This document shows positions 53,201-60,167 of a stretch of DNA of 64,000 bases, piece by piece. Within the stretch, counting starts at the first letter, position 1. Each line of letters begins with the position of its first letter. Made by a program: the position numbers and the translations under genes. The notes under the pieces were generated by a model, which had not been told where the DNA came from, made no database searches, and saw only the letters and a program-made list of their open reading frames with translations. Source of the stretch: Leptolinea sp964446955 (GTDB lineage: Bacteria; Chloroflexota; Anaerolineae; Anaerolineales; Anaerolineaceae); the NCBI GenBank assembly GCA_964446955.1, contig CAYUQJ010000007.1, positions 124,001 through 188,000 of the forward strand. The letters run 5' to 3'.

Positions 53201-53890
53201 TCAGGCTTGGAGAACAGCCTCCTTCGTGTGGTCCAGAGTGCATTGCAAAATATCTGAAACGGCTCCAGCCAGAATAGTGTCGATTTTCAGGGTTCTTGTT
53301 GTACGTTTCCCTGCTTTGGGAGAGGTTTCCAGTGTACGCACGCTATTGACGATGATTTCAAGTGCCAGATCAGCTGCGACTTTGTCCATGTTGATAACAA
53401 GGTCAAAGGCCCGGGCATTATCCCAGGAGACGCCGTAGAAATCCTGTATAAATTGAGCCCTGACCTTGTCTCCATCTTCACAAACAGTTTCCGCTTCCAG
53501 CTTTGTCAGGTTCTCTGTCTCCATAAGGTTTTGTACTCTGGATTCAAAGGGAGCCTGGAGTCTGATGTGGAAAACATCCGCGAAATCTGCCAGCACAGTG
53601 AAACCACTGCGTCCCACGATTACCGAATTCCCATGCATGGCAACCGCGAGCAACACCTTGTTGAGCATCTCCACCATGAGTTCACGACGTCTTCCACGTT
53701 GCGCGTCGAATTTTGCCCAAAACCCGAGAAGAGATTCATACTCACGGTCAAATTCGACAAATCCATAGTTGTTCAGCAAGTTTTCGATGACTTCTTTATC
53801 GACATAATGATAGCCCAGAGCATCAGCAATCCTCCGGGCCAGGATGTCCCCCTCGCTGCCAAAATCTCTGGAGATGGTTACGGTAGTCAT
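53201..53890 (-). CDS. Cytidylate-kinase-like family protein
   Basis: 229 aa. P-loop-like start TVTISRDFGSEGDILARRIADALGYHYVDKEVI, then NSVIVGRSGFTVLADFADVFHIRLQAPFESRV and the Asp-rich FDLVINMDKV. The family keeps the fold of CMP kinase, but the loop reads GSEG, so real substrate and activity are uncertain. AAAGGAGGTGCGAC before the ATG is an excellent ribosome site. Confidence 0.86.
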   Translation of the reverse strand: MTTVTISRDFGSEGDILARRIADALGYHYVDKEVIENLLNNYGFVEFDREYESLLGFWAKFDAQRGRRRELMVEMLNKVLLAVAMHGNSVIVGRSGFTVLADFADVFHIRLQAPFESRVQNLMETENLTKLEAETVCEDGDKVRAQFIQDFYGVSWDNARAFDLVINMDKVAADLALEIIVNSVRTLETSPKAGKRTTRTLKIDTILAGAVSDILQCTLDHTKEAVLQA

Positions 53891-54196
53891 GTCGCACCTC
53901 CTTTTGAAAATGTAGGAAAGAGGAAAACTATTCAGTTAACATTATTATAGCAAGCCAACATCGAAAATGCATTAGTTTTGAATGAAGGTTGATCATGCAA
54001 GTTCCGCCAGAAAACTTGATGCATTAAGATGTCACTATTTGCGCGATACCTGGTGGTTGTTGGTAAAGATGGGATAATTTCCGGTTTTTTCTTACGTATC
54101 TTGTCAACCATCAATGCCTATACAATTTTGTTCATAATGAGAAAATTGTATACGAAAAAGAACAGGATTTGCTGAATCCCCCCTTTTTTTACGTTT
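53891..54196. other. AT-rich intergenic region with an 11-bp inverted repeat
   Basis: About 300 bases without a convincing gene (a 60-codon minus ORF at 54114-53932 has no ribosome site). TATACAATTTT (54119-54129) and AAAATTGTATA (54142-54152) are perfect complements with a 12-base loop; no T-run follows, so an operator or RNA hairpin downstream of the 52-aa gene is possible. Confidence 0.5.
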
Positions 54197-54355
54197 TTAG
54201 ACTATTCCCAGCAGTTGTAACACAACAAGAATGACAACAATCACGATCAACAGATGTATCCAACTTCCAGTTTTTGGAAAACTCGGGCTAATATTTCGAC
54301 CAAAGAAGCCAAGTCCCCAGAGTACTAACAAAATAACTACGATAGTCCATAACAT
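54197..54355 (-). CDS. lmo0937-type very small membrane protein (52 aa)
   Basis: MLWTIVVILLVLWGLGFFG opens the protein; a polar loop (about 20-30) and a second helix IHLLIVIVVILVVLQLLGIV follow. This two-helix layout is that of the short lmo0937 family, often induced by stress. GAAAGGA lies 8 bases before the ATG. It is next to the DUF883-like gene, a common pairing of stress-related membrane peptides. Confidence 0.85.
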   Translation of the reverse strand: MLWTIVVILLVLWGLGFFGRNISPSFPKTGSWIHLLIVIVVILVVLQLLGIV

Positions 54356-54464
54356 GAGATTTTTCCTTTCGAATAACGAACGTATCTATCAATTCTTCTG
54401 GTAAAACCAGTTTTTCCCAACGACTCATTTGGGTCTATTCAGAATTTTGAGCCTCTTTTTTGTG

Positions 54465-54797
54465 TTACTGGCGCGAGGGTTTAAGTAGCATACCCAGGAA
54501 AAAACCAACAATCACTGCAAATGACATCGCAACCCACGGGTATCTGGTTGTTTTTTCGACAAAGCCGCCAGGAACTTTATCTACTACTTCTGCGGCTCTA
54601 GAGTTATATTCACCTAATCGAACTTCGACATCTTTCAGCAATGATTCTGTCGCGGATGCTACAGATTCTTTTGCATCGTTTGTCAGTTTTTCAATTTCAT
54701 CCGTCACCATCGCAACACGATCAGTTAACAATGTGTTTAAATCCTTTTTCACTTTTTCAGTATCCTGCTGTACCTGTTTTTCCTGTTTTTCATTCAT
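54465..54797 (-). CDS. DUF883/ElaB-like membrane-anchored protein
   Basis: About 110 aa. A long charged coiled-coil (about 1-85; KQEKQVQQDTEKVKKDLNTLL) ends in one membrane helix RYPWVAMSFAVIVGFFLGMLL with the G-x-x-x-G motif of the ElaB/YqjD family, which tethers ribosomes to the membrane in enterobacteria. Start at ATG 54797, which has GAAAGGAAG upstream; the frame opens at 54854. Confidence 0.85.
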   Translation of the reverse strand: MNEKQEKQVQQDTEKVKKDLNTLLTDRVAMVTDEIEKLTNDAKESVASATESLLKDVEVRLGEYNSRAAEVVDKVPGGFVEKTTRYPWVAMSFAVIVGFFLGMLLKPSRQ

Positions 54798-54919
54798 GAT
54801 GACTTCCTTTCGATTAATCACTTTGATCGCTATTTGTTTACCCATTTGAAGCAAGTTTCTCCGAAAGCGTTTAAACCGACTTTCTAAGTATTGCTTTTTA
54901 TCAGAAGCTTGAAATCGTA

Positions 54920-55264
54920 TTAGTAATTGTTTTTTACTGGTTTCCTTTTGGGAAATCTCGGCACATATCCTCTTCCAGGATCAGATGGTTGTCCCATTAG
55001 TCTTTGCAGATGAATGCTCTTATCAACAAAAAATGATCTCGATTCATTATTTTGGTTAATAGGGGTAGGAGAATGATTGGTTATCCTGACCAAATTTAGA
55101 TTCCAATGCATCGCCTGTTTTAAGGGGTTTAAATCGATCTCATTGGTTAAATCATTGTTGAGCAAATTGACCTCTGAGAAAGGAATCTCTTCGCACCGAT
55201 CTAATTTTGATTGAACAGTCTTCTGTTCATCTAAAAATTTGGTGTGTTTTTTGGGGTTTCCCAT
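54920..55264 (-). CDS. Hypothetical protein (114 aa)
   Basis: AAAGGATT lies 7 bases before the ATG. The sequence is hydrophilic with an Asn-rich middle (LLNNDLTNEIDLNPLKQ) and a basic end PRFPKRKPVKNNY. I recognise no family. Length, ribosome site and position in a run of minus-strand small genes favour a real gene, but composition is unusual and it may be spurious. Confidence 0.5.
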   Translation of the reverse strand: MGNPKKHTKFLDEQKTVQSKLDRCEEIPFSEVNLLNNDLTNEIDLNPLKQAMHWNLNLVRITNHSPTPINQNNESRSFFVDKSIHLQRLMGQPSDPGRGYVPRFPKRKPVKNNY

Positions 55265-55715
55265 AAATAATCCTTTATTGCCATCCTTTTTTTTCTTCTT
55301 CGTCCCTGATATATCAAGCCATTTATTTTTGAATGTCCAAAAATATGATTGACAATATTCTCCTCTGCATCAAGAGCTGGATAGCCGAGAAGAAGTTAAT
55401 AACATGCTACAACGGATGATCTTTTGATACATCCATCCTTAGGGGAGTGTTCATCTCCACCAGTTGGGGGAGCTATTTTTTTGACGGATAAATGTCACAA
55501 TTCCCCCGGTATCGTGCTAATAAATAATCAAAGAAAGATGATTGTCTGGGAGACGAAATAGATTAAATCTATTATTGAAAAATGAATACGTTTAACAAGG
55601 ATGGATAACACTCTGACAAAAAGATGGTGAATTGTTAGATCCACCATCTTTTTGATTAAGACTTTCTATTTTTTGTTGAAATCATACTAAAAGAGAAAAC
55701 TATAACCCATCTTGC
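55265..55715. other. Sparsely coding region with two terminator-like hairpins
   Basis: About 450 AT-rich bases. CAAAAAGATGGTG (55617-55629) and CACCATCTTTTTG (55642-55654) form a perfect 13-bp bidirectional terminator, which fits the end of the 39-aa gene at 55716. A weaker hairpin at about 55457-55476 is followed by seven T. A TTGACA-like -35 at 55348 lacks a good -10. I see no protein gene. Confidence 0.6.
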
Positions 55716-55835
55716 TTACTTCTTTACTGACACAAGCAAGGGGTCATTGCGTTTTGCTTGCTTCATACGGCGGATGTGAGTCCGTTCACTTTTGGACAGA
55801 CGTTTGGTGATTCTCTTGCTATTCTTTTCAGCCAT
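55716..55835 (-). CDS. Small basic protein (39 aa)
   Basis: MAEKNSKRITKRLSKSERT is followed by HIRRMKQAKRNDPLLVSVKK. About a third of the residues are Lys or Arg, suggesting nucleic-acid or ribosome binding. AAGGAT lies about 9 bases before the ATG, and a perfect terminator follows 62 bases downstream. I know no family. Confidence 0.6.
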   Translation of the reverse strand: MAEKNSKRITKRLSKSERTHIRRMKQAKRNDPLLVSVKK

Positions 55836-56260
55836 TTTGAAAAATCCTTGATTGGTCTATGAACCAGTATCTTTGCTTTTTCGGTCAAGCAATCTGATTT
55901 TGAGTTGGCTTATTTACTTTCTGCCCATGGATAACATCCCTGGAATGGGATTTTTTTCATGGTTGGATGGCTTTGGCCACAATACCATCTGTTCACAATA
56001 GGGTTTATGTTTCCCTACAGAATGAACGCCAATTTTTAGTTCGACATTTTACGGATGGATTTCTGCATTTTCTCTCATGCCGTAGTCGATAAAAAAGATG
56101 TGGTGAAGTACTATCAAGTTGAAATAAAAAAACCGCTCAGGATATTAGCCCTGGAACGGCGTTAATGCTTCAAGGTGAATATGATAATACCACACAATGG
56201 AAGCCTTGTTTAAATATAAGAATAATCCTAGATACTGGCATTACAAATACGAATCAATCC
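55836..56260. other. Intergenic region with minus-strand terminator
   Basis: About 425 bases, no gene seen. On the minus strand CCGTTCCAGG (56159-56150) pairs imperfectly with CCTGAGCGG (56141-56133) and is followed by nine T (56132-56124), a terminator about 100 bases downstream of the FGE-like gene. Confidence 0.6.
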
Positions 56261-57193
56261 TTATGGGATGACTGTATCGGTTGCGCATCGAAAACCCATC
56301 TGTCCGTCAAAATAGTGTTCCCCTTCACCACTGGCACGCGATGATGCGCGTAGATCTTTTGCCAGGCTGGTCGCTCCGCCTCCTTTACGAACTCTGAATT
56401 CACCAGTTTCCGGTCCTTGTGGATTTTCACGCGGAGAATTGGCGAAGTACTCGATGGAATACCAGTCAGAAACCCATTCCCACACGTTACCAGACATATG
56501 CAAAAGGCCATATGGACTTACGCCCGCGGTCTGGCTATCCACCTGACGGGTCTGGCAAAAACTACTGTAGCCACATGGAGGGTTATCGGGTCCGGGTTCG
56601 GGTCGGTTGTCACACAGATAGTAATTTGCCCGATCACAATCTAACTCATCACCCCAGGGGTACATACGGCCGTCTGTACCGCGGGCGGCTTTTTCCCATT
56701 CTGCCTCTGTAGGAAGACGGCGTCCGGCCCATTCGCAGTATTCGATGGCATCATCTACAATGTAAATCAATGCGGGGTGCGATTGATATTCCGGATGAAC
56801 GGCGTATGGCACATATGTGGTTACGGTTGTGTCATATATTTCTGGATGGCAGGCCCCCGCTTCAATACACCGCAAAAAGTCTTTATTGGTGACTTCAGTC
56901 TTATCGATCCAGAATGCATCAAGATATACCTCATGCTGCGGTACCTCATCATCACCGGCCAACGTGTCAGAATCGGACGCGCCCATGAGGAAACTTCCCG
57001 CGGGAACACAGGCCATCTCTCTGCCATCGATCGGGGATATCCGGGTTTGACCTATGCGGACACAGGCTTCCTGTTTTTGAGATGGAGAATGATATGTAGT
57101 TTCAAGATAGTCGGTAATAATTCCCGGTGACCGGGTGAATGCCAAGATTTGAATAAATGAAAAAATCAGAATTGAAAGAATTCGGTTCTTCAT
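56261..57193 (-). CDS. Secreted formylglycine-enzyme-like (SUMF1 family) protein, probably inactive as FGE
   Basis: 310 aa with an N-terminal signal (1-22). The FGE-sulfatase domain shows CVPAGSFLMGASDSD, VYLDAFWIDKTEVTN, GRRLPTEAEWEKAARG, YPWGDE and MSGNVWEWVSDWY, ending GGQ/MGFRCA. At the place of the catalytic cysteine (CRSAxR in active enzymes) it reads LRASSR, so formylglycine generation is unlikely. Such domains occur widely in Chloroflexota as secreted or kinase-linked modules. No sulfatase gene is nearby. Confidence 0.9.
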   Translation of the reverse strand: MKNRILSILIFSFIQILAFTRSPGIITDYLETTYHSPSQKQEACVRIGQTRISPIDGREMACVPAGSFLMGASDSDTLAGDDEVPQHEVYLDAFWIDKTEVTNKDFLRCIEAGACHPEIYDTTVTTYVPYAVHPEYQSHPALIYIVDDAIEYCEWAGRRLPTEAEWEKAARGTDGRMYPWGDELDCDRANYYLCDNRPEPGPDNPPCGYSSFCQTRQVDSQTAGVSPYGLLHMSGNVWEWVSDWYSIEYFANSPRENPQGPETGEFRVRKGGGATSLAKDLRASSRASGEGEHYFDGQMGFRCATDTVIP

Positions 57194-57317
57194 ATTTTCA
57201 ACCCCATTAGTTGATATCTGAATTGAAACCGTTACAAAATGCTCATAAGAGGATTCTTATCATACTTACCCCAAATACGCCATTTTATTATTTGGGTAAA
57301 ATAGACAATAGTCGTTA

Positions 57318-57334
57318 TTAACATGTTGTTAACT
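57318..57334 (+). promoter_or_regulatory. Possible phosphate-box upstream of DUF47-PiT
   Basis: TTAACA (57318-57323) and TTAACT (57329-57334) repeat with an 11-bp period, like half of a PhoP/PhoB box. The same bases also read as the dyad TTAACA-TGT-TGTTAA (57318-57332). It ends 30 bases before the start codon. Confidence 0.4.
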
Positions 57335-57364
57335 ATCTTGATCCCAGATTCGAAAAGGTAAATT

Positions 57365-57994
57365 ATGGGAATCCGCGATCTTTTCAAACCAAAACCGAAC
57401 AAATTCCTGATGATGCTGGTGAATCAGACAGCGATTACGGTAAAAGGGCTGGATCTTTTGATCCATTACTTAAAGAAGCGCAGTTCCAATGTTGCAAAAC
57501 AAATTGTCGCGACCGAGAAGGAAGCTGTTGAGATGCGGCGTATCATGATCGAAGAATTGATGAATACGTTCATCACTCCATTCGACCGCGAGGATATCTT
57601 TGCGCTTTCAAGGGACTTTGACGATATTCTGCGTTATTCCAGTACAACGGTGGAAGAAATGGAAATCCTGGATGTGACGCCAACGCCGCAGATGCAGAAA
57701 ATGGCTGAACTGCTGGCTGAGGCGGCACGGGAATTACACCTGGCTGTAATGCGTTTGCAGGATAAGCACTACTCGGTGGCAACGGAACATGCCAATACAG
57801 CTAAACGGATTGAAAACCAGGTTGAGACCACCTATCGTGAAGCCATCGCCCAACTTTTCCAGGAGACTCGCGATGTCAAACATGTTATGAATGTGTTGAA
57901 AATTCGGGAGATCTACCGGCATTTAAGCAACGCGGCTGACCGGCAGGATCAGGCTGCCAATGTGATTTCAGACATCATATTGAAAATTGCCTAG
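57365..57994 (+). CDS. DUF47 (PhoU-like) phosphate transport accessory protein
   Basis: 209 aa, all helical: FKPKPNKFLMMLVNQTAITVKGLDLL, a conserved FITPFDREDIFALSRDFDDILRY and the C-terminal DRQDQAANVISDIILKI. DUF47 proteins are PhoU-like and usually sit before PiT transporters, modulating or stabilising them. The PiT gene follows 5 bases later. AAAGG precedes the ATG. Confidence 0.93.
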   Translation: MGIRDLFKPKPNKFLMMLVNQTAITVKGLDLLIHYLKKRSSNVAKQIVATEKEAVEMRRIMIEELMNTFITPFDREDIFALSRDFDDILRYSSTTVEEMEILDVTPTPQMQKMAELLAEAARELHLAVMRLQDKHYSVATEHANTAKRIENQVETTYREAIAQLFQETRDVKHVMNVLKIREIYRHLSNAADRQDQAANVISDIILKIA

Positions 57995-58002
57995 GGTGGG
58001 TG

Positions 58003-58992
58003 ATGGATTACCAGCTTACAGCATTGATCATCATCGCGCTGGCGTTTGATTTTTTGAACGGTGTTCATGATTCCAGCAATATTGTGGCGACCATTATTTC
58101 GAGTCGGTCGCTTTCACCCCGTGCTGCTCTGATAATGACGGCAGTTGCAGAATTCTCAGGCCCTTTTTTGTTCGGTGTTGCGGTAGCCAAAACGGTTGGA
58201 TCGGAAATAGTTCCTCCCGGTTTGATGACAATGCCTGTCCTGATTTCCGCTCTGGGTGGAGCCATTCTATGGAACATCATTACCTGGTTCTTCGGAGTGC
58301 CCAGCAGTTCCTCACATGCGTTGATCGGTGGATTGATCGGTGCAACCACAGCCGGAGTAGGATTTGATGTCATACAGGTAGCCGGTTTGAACAAGGTGTT
58401 CATTGCGCTGTTTATTTCGCCTGTAATCGGACTGGTTGCGGGTTTTATATTCACCCGCGTGGTTTATATTCTGGCGTGTAATGCAGACATGAAGATCAAT
58501 ATGTTTTTTAAACGGGTTCAGGTTCTAACCGGGATGGGATTGGCGTTAAGTCATGGGGCGAATGACGCACAAAAGACAATGGGAATCATTACGCTTGGGT
58601 TGGTTACTGCCGGGAACCTTGGTAATTTTGAAGTCCCCTTGTGGGTTATAGGCATTAGCGCGCTGGCAATAGCCCTGGGGACATTGTCAGGGGGATGGCG
58701 TCTGATAAAAACGCTTGGAGCGGGATTCTTTCGTGTACGCGCAGTTCACGGCTTTTGCGCTCAAATGACTTCCGCCAGTGTGATCCTGGGTGCGGCGTTG
58801 CTCGGTGGACCAGTCAGTACGACACAGGTAGTCAGTTCGGCTATTATGGGTGTGGGTGCCGCTGACCGGCTAAATAAGGTCCGTTGGCATCTGGCAGGAA
58901 GTATTCTGGCTGCATGGTTGATCACCATTCCATTGTCAGGGATTATGGCTGCAGGGCTATTTCTTGCTCTGACCTTCCTGGGCTTAAAGTAG
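58003..58992 (+). CDS. pit: Low-affinity inorganic phosphate transporter (PiT family)
   Basis: About 329 aa, 9-10 helices. The two PiT signatures are present: FDFLNGVHDSSNIVATIISSRSLSPRAAL near the N-terminus and ALSHGANDAQKTMGIITLGL in the second half. Cotransports phosphate with a cation. AGGGTGG lies just before GTG 58000 and ATG 58003; I choose the ATG. Cotranscribed with the DUF47 gene. Confidence 0.95.
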   Translation: MDYQLTALIIIALAFDFLNGVHDSSNIVATIISSRSLSPRAALIMTAVAEFSGPFLFGVAVAKTVGSEIVPPGLMTMPVLISALGGAILWNIITWFFGVPSSSSHALIGGLIGATTAGVGFDVIQVAGLNKVFIALFISPVIGLVAGFIFTRVVYILACNADMKINMFFKRVQVLTGMGLALSHGANDAQKTMGIITLGLVTAGNLGNFEVPLWVIGISALAIALGTLSGGWRLIKTLGAGFFRVRAVHGFCAQMTSASVILGAALLGGPVSTTQVVSSAIMGVGAADRLNKVRWHLAGSILAAWLITIPLSGIMAAGLFLALTFLGLK

Positions 58993-59003
58993 CCCGATTT
59001 CAT

Positions 59004-59031
59004 TTGACAACATACATATTTGTGGGATAAT
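59004..59031 (+). promoter_or_regulatory. Strong promoter of the RNHCP leader RNA
   Basis: TTGACA (59004-59009), 16-base spacer, GATAAT (59026-59031). Start point expected near 59038. It begins 12 bases after the PiT stop codon. Confidence 0.8.
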
Positions 59032-59037
59032 CCCGCT

Positions 59038-59316
59038 ATTATTATGAAAAGGTGTTGTTTGATTAGTTTTGCTTCGGTCGTTGTTGTCACATTCAACGCA
59101 GGGACGTGCCTGTGTAGTTTGTGATTCCCTTTTTTCCGGTGAATTCTTCAAACCACGGGCATAGTCTTGTCCCGTGGTTTGCATTTAAGGGTAAAGACGG
59201 CCGTGCAACTCTTTGTATGGGGGATTTGCATTTGCCTGATTGATTCCAGTTACTGATCAAACATTGACTTGATATGCAGCCAGCCGCGGGTTTTATTCGC
59301 GGCTGGCTGTTTTTTT
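59038..59316 (+). ncRNA. Structured RNA (candidate riboswitch or attenuator) upstream of the RNHCP gene
   Basis: The ends of a ~280-base leader pair: TGTTTGATTAGT (59056-59067) with ACTGATCAAACA (59252-59263), 12 bp with one G-U. Inside are CAGG/CCTG (59099-59102/59109-59112), CAAACCACGGG/CCCGTGGTTTG (59149-59159/59171-59181, perfect) and TAAAGA/TCTTTG (59192-59197/59210-59215). A perfect terminator follows: CAGCCAGCCGC (59277-59287), GCGGCTGGCTG (59299-59309), then seven T. The ribosome site GGTGGA starts at the next base. No known riboswitch, 6S, SRP, RNase P or T-box consensus is recognised. Confidence 0.6.
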
Positions 59317-59325
59317 GGTGGAACC

Positions 59326-59925
59326 ATGAAAAATAAATATGGATTCTCGCGAGATTTAACTCGTGGGTTTGATGATTTCGCTCGAAATCATAATCCGTCT
59401 CGAAAACGGTACGATGATTGTTTAATCACCCGCAGGGATGAGAAGAAAAGCCGTATCCTGTATGATACAGATAATTTCAAGTGCCGGAATTGCGGTTTCT
59501 TTGTAACTGCCAGCCGTGAAATCTCTGGCGTGAACAACCGTAATCATTGTCCGTGGTGCTTATGGTCTCGGCATATGGATCTGCATACCCCGGGCGACCG
59601 TCGTTCTGAATGCCTTAGTCGCATGGAACCGATCGGACTCACGATAAAACAGATAATTAAGCGGTACGGAGGAGAAAACCAGGGCGAACTGATGCTGGTG
59701 CACCAATGTACAGGTTGTGGCAAGATTTCCATTAATCGTGTCGCAGCTGATGATGATGCACTTAGGTTATATCGTGTTTACCAGAATTCTTTTCTTACAA
59801 TAACGGATGTTTTGACGCATCTGGAATTGTCAGGTGTTTACTTATTAAATGAAAATGATGAAGCTCTGGTTAAATTGCGGGTCTTTGGAGTTGACAATCA
59901 TCCCGCCTGTATCTGTGTCAGATAA
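59326..59925 (+). CDS. RNHCP domain protein
   Basis: 199 aa. The family name motif is literally present as RNHCP (72-76) in NNRNHCPWCLWSRHMDLHTPGDR. Two further cysteine pairs, CRNC (53-56) and CTGC (128-131), suggest two zinc sites. Function is unknown. ATG 59326 with GGTGGA 3 bases upstream is the likely start; the frame is open from 59269 but that part codes the terminator hairpin. A terminator in its leader implies that expression depends on readthrough. Confidence 0.9.
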   Translation: MKNKYGFSRDLTRGFDDFARNHNPSRKRYDDCLITRRDEKKSRILYDTDNFKCRNCGFFVTASREISGVNNRNHCPWCLWSRHMDLHTPGDRRSECLSRMEPIGLTIKQIIKRYGGENQGELMLVHQCTGCGKISINRVAADDDALRLYRVYQNSFLTITDVLTHLELSGVYLLNENDEALVKLRVFGVDNHPACICVR

Positions 59926-59948
59926 ATAAGATAGTTTTGAATTTCCGG

Positions 59949-59987
59949 CAGGAGTAAAGGGTTAATTACGAAAATCCTTTACTCCTG
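59949..59987 (+). terminator. Strong hairpin after the RNHCP gene
   Basis: CAGGAGTAAAGG (59949-59960) and CCTTTACTCCTG (59976-59987) form a perfect 12-bp stem. There is no T-run, so termination may need a factor, or it may protect the 3' end. Confidence 0.65.
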
Positions 59988-60066
59988 TGGTATAAAGAGG
60001 TAATTCCAATTCTGTATATTTGACCAACAAAATCCAGGGATTGTTGGAAATTGATTCGAAAAATTG

Positions 60067-60095
60067 CTTGCTTTAAGCAACTCCTTTTGATATAC
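60067..60095 (+). promoter_or_regulatory. rpoB promoter
   Basis: TTGCTT (60067-60072), 17-base spacer, TATACT (60090-60095). It gives a leader of about 65 bases before rpoB. No ribosomal protein genes precede rpoB here, so this promoter probably drives rpoB (and rpoC beyond the window). Confidence 0.7.
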
Positions 60096-60167
60096 TTACC
60101 AATTGCCTAACTATCGAAGGGTGGAAGGTGTTTGTCCCCCTTTCGCCACGTTTAACCAGGAGTAGAC

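Noticed and set aside
59038..59316. 6S RNA, RNase P RNA, SRP RNA or tmRNA in the RNHCP leader
   Set aside because: The long-range closing stem recalls 6S, but the expected open central bubble is not evident; conserved RNase P, SRP and tmRNA blocks are absent.
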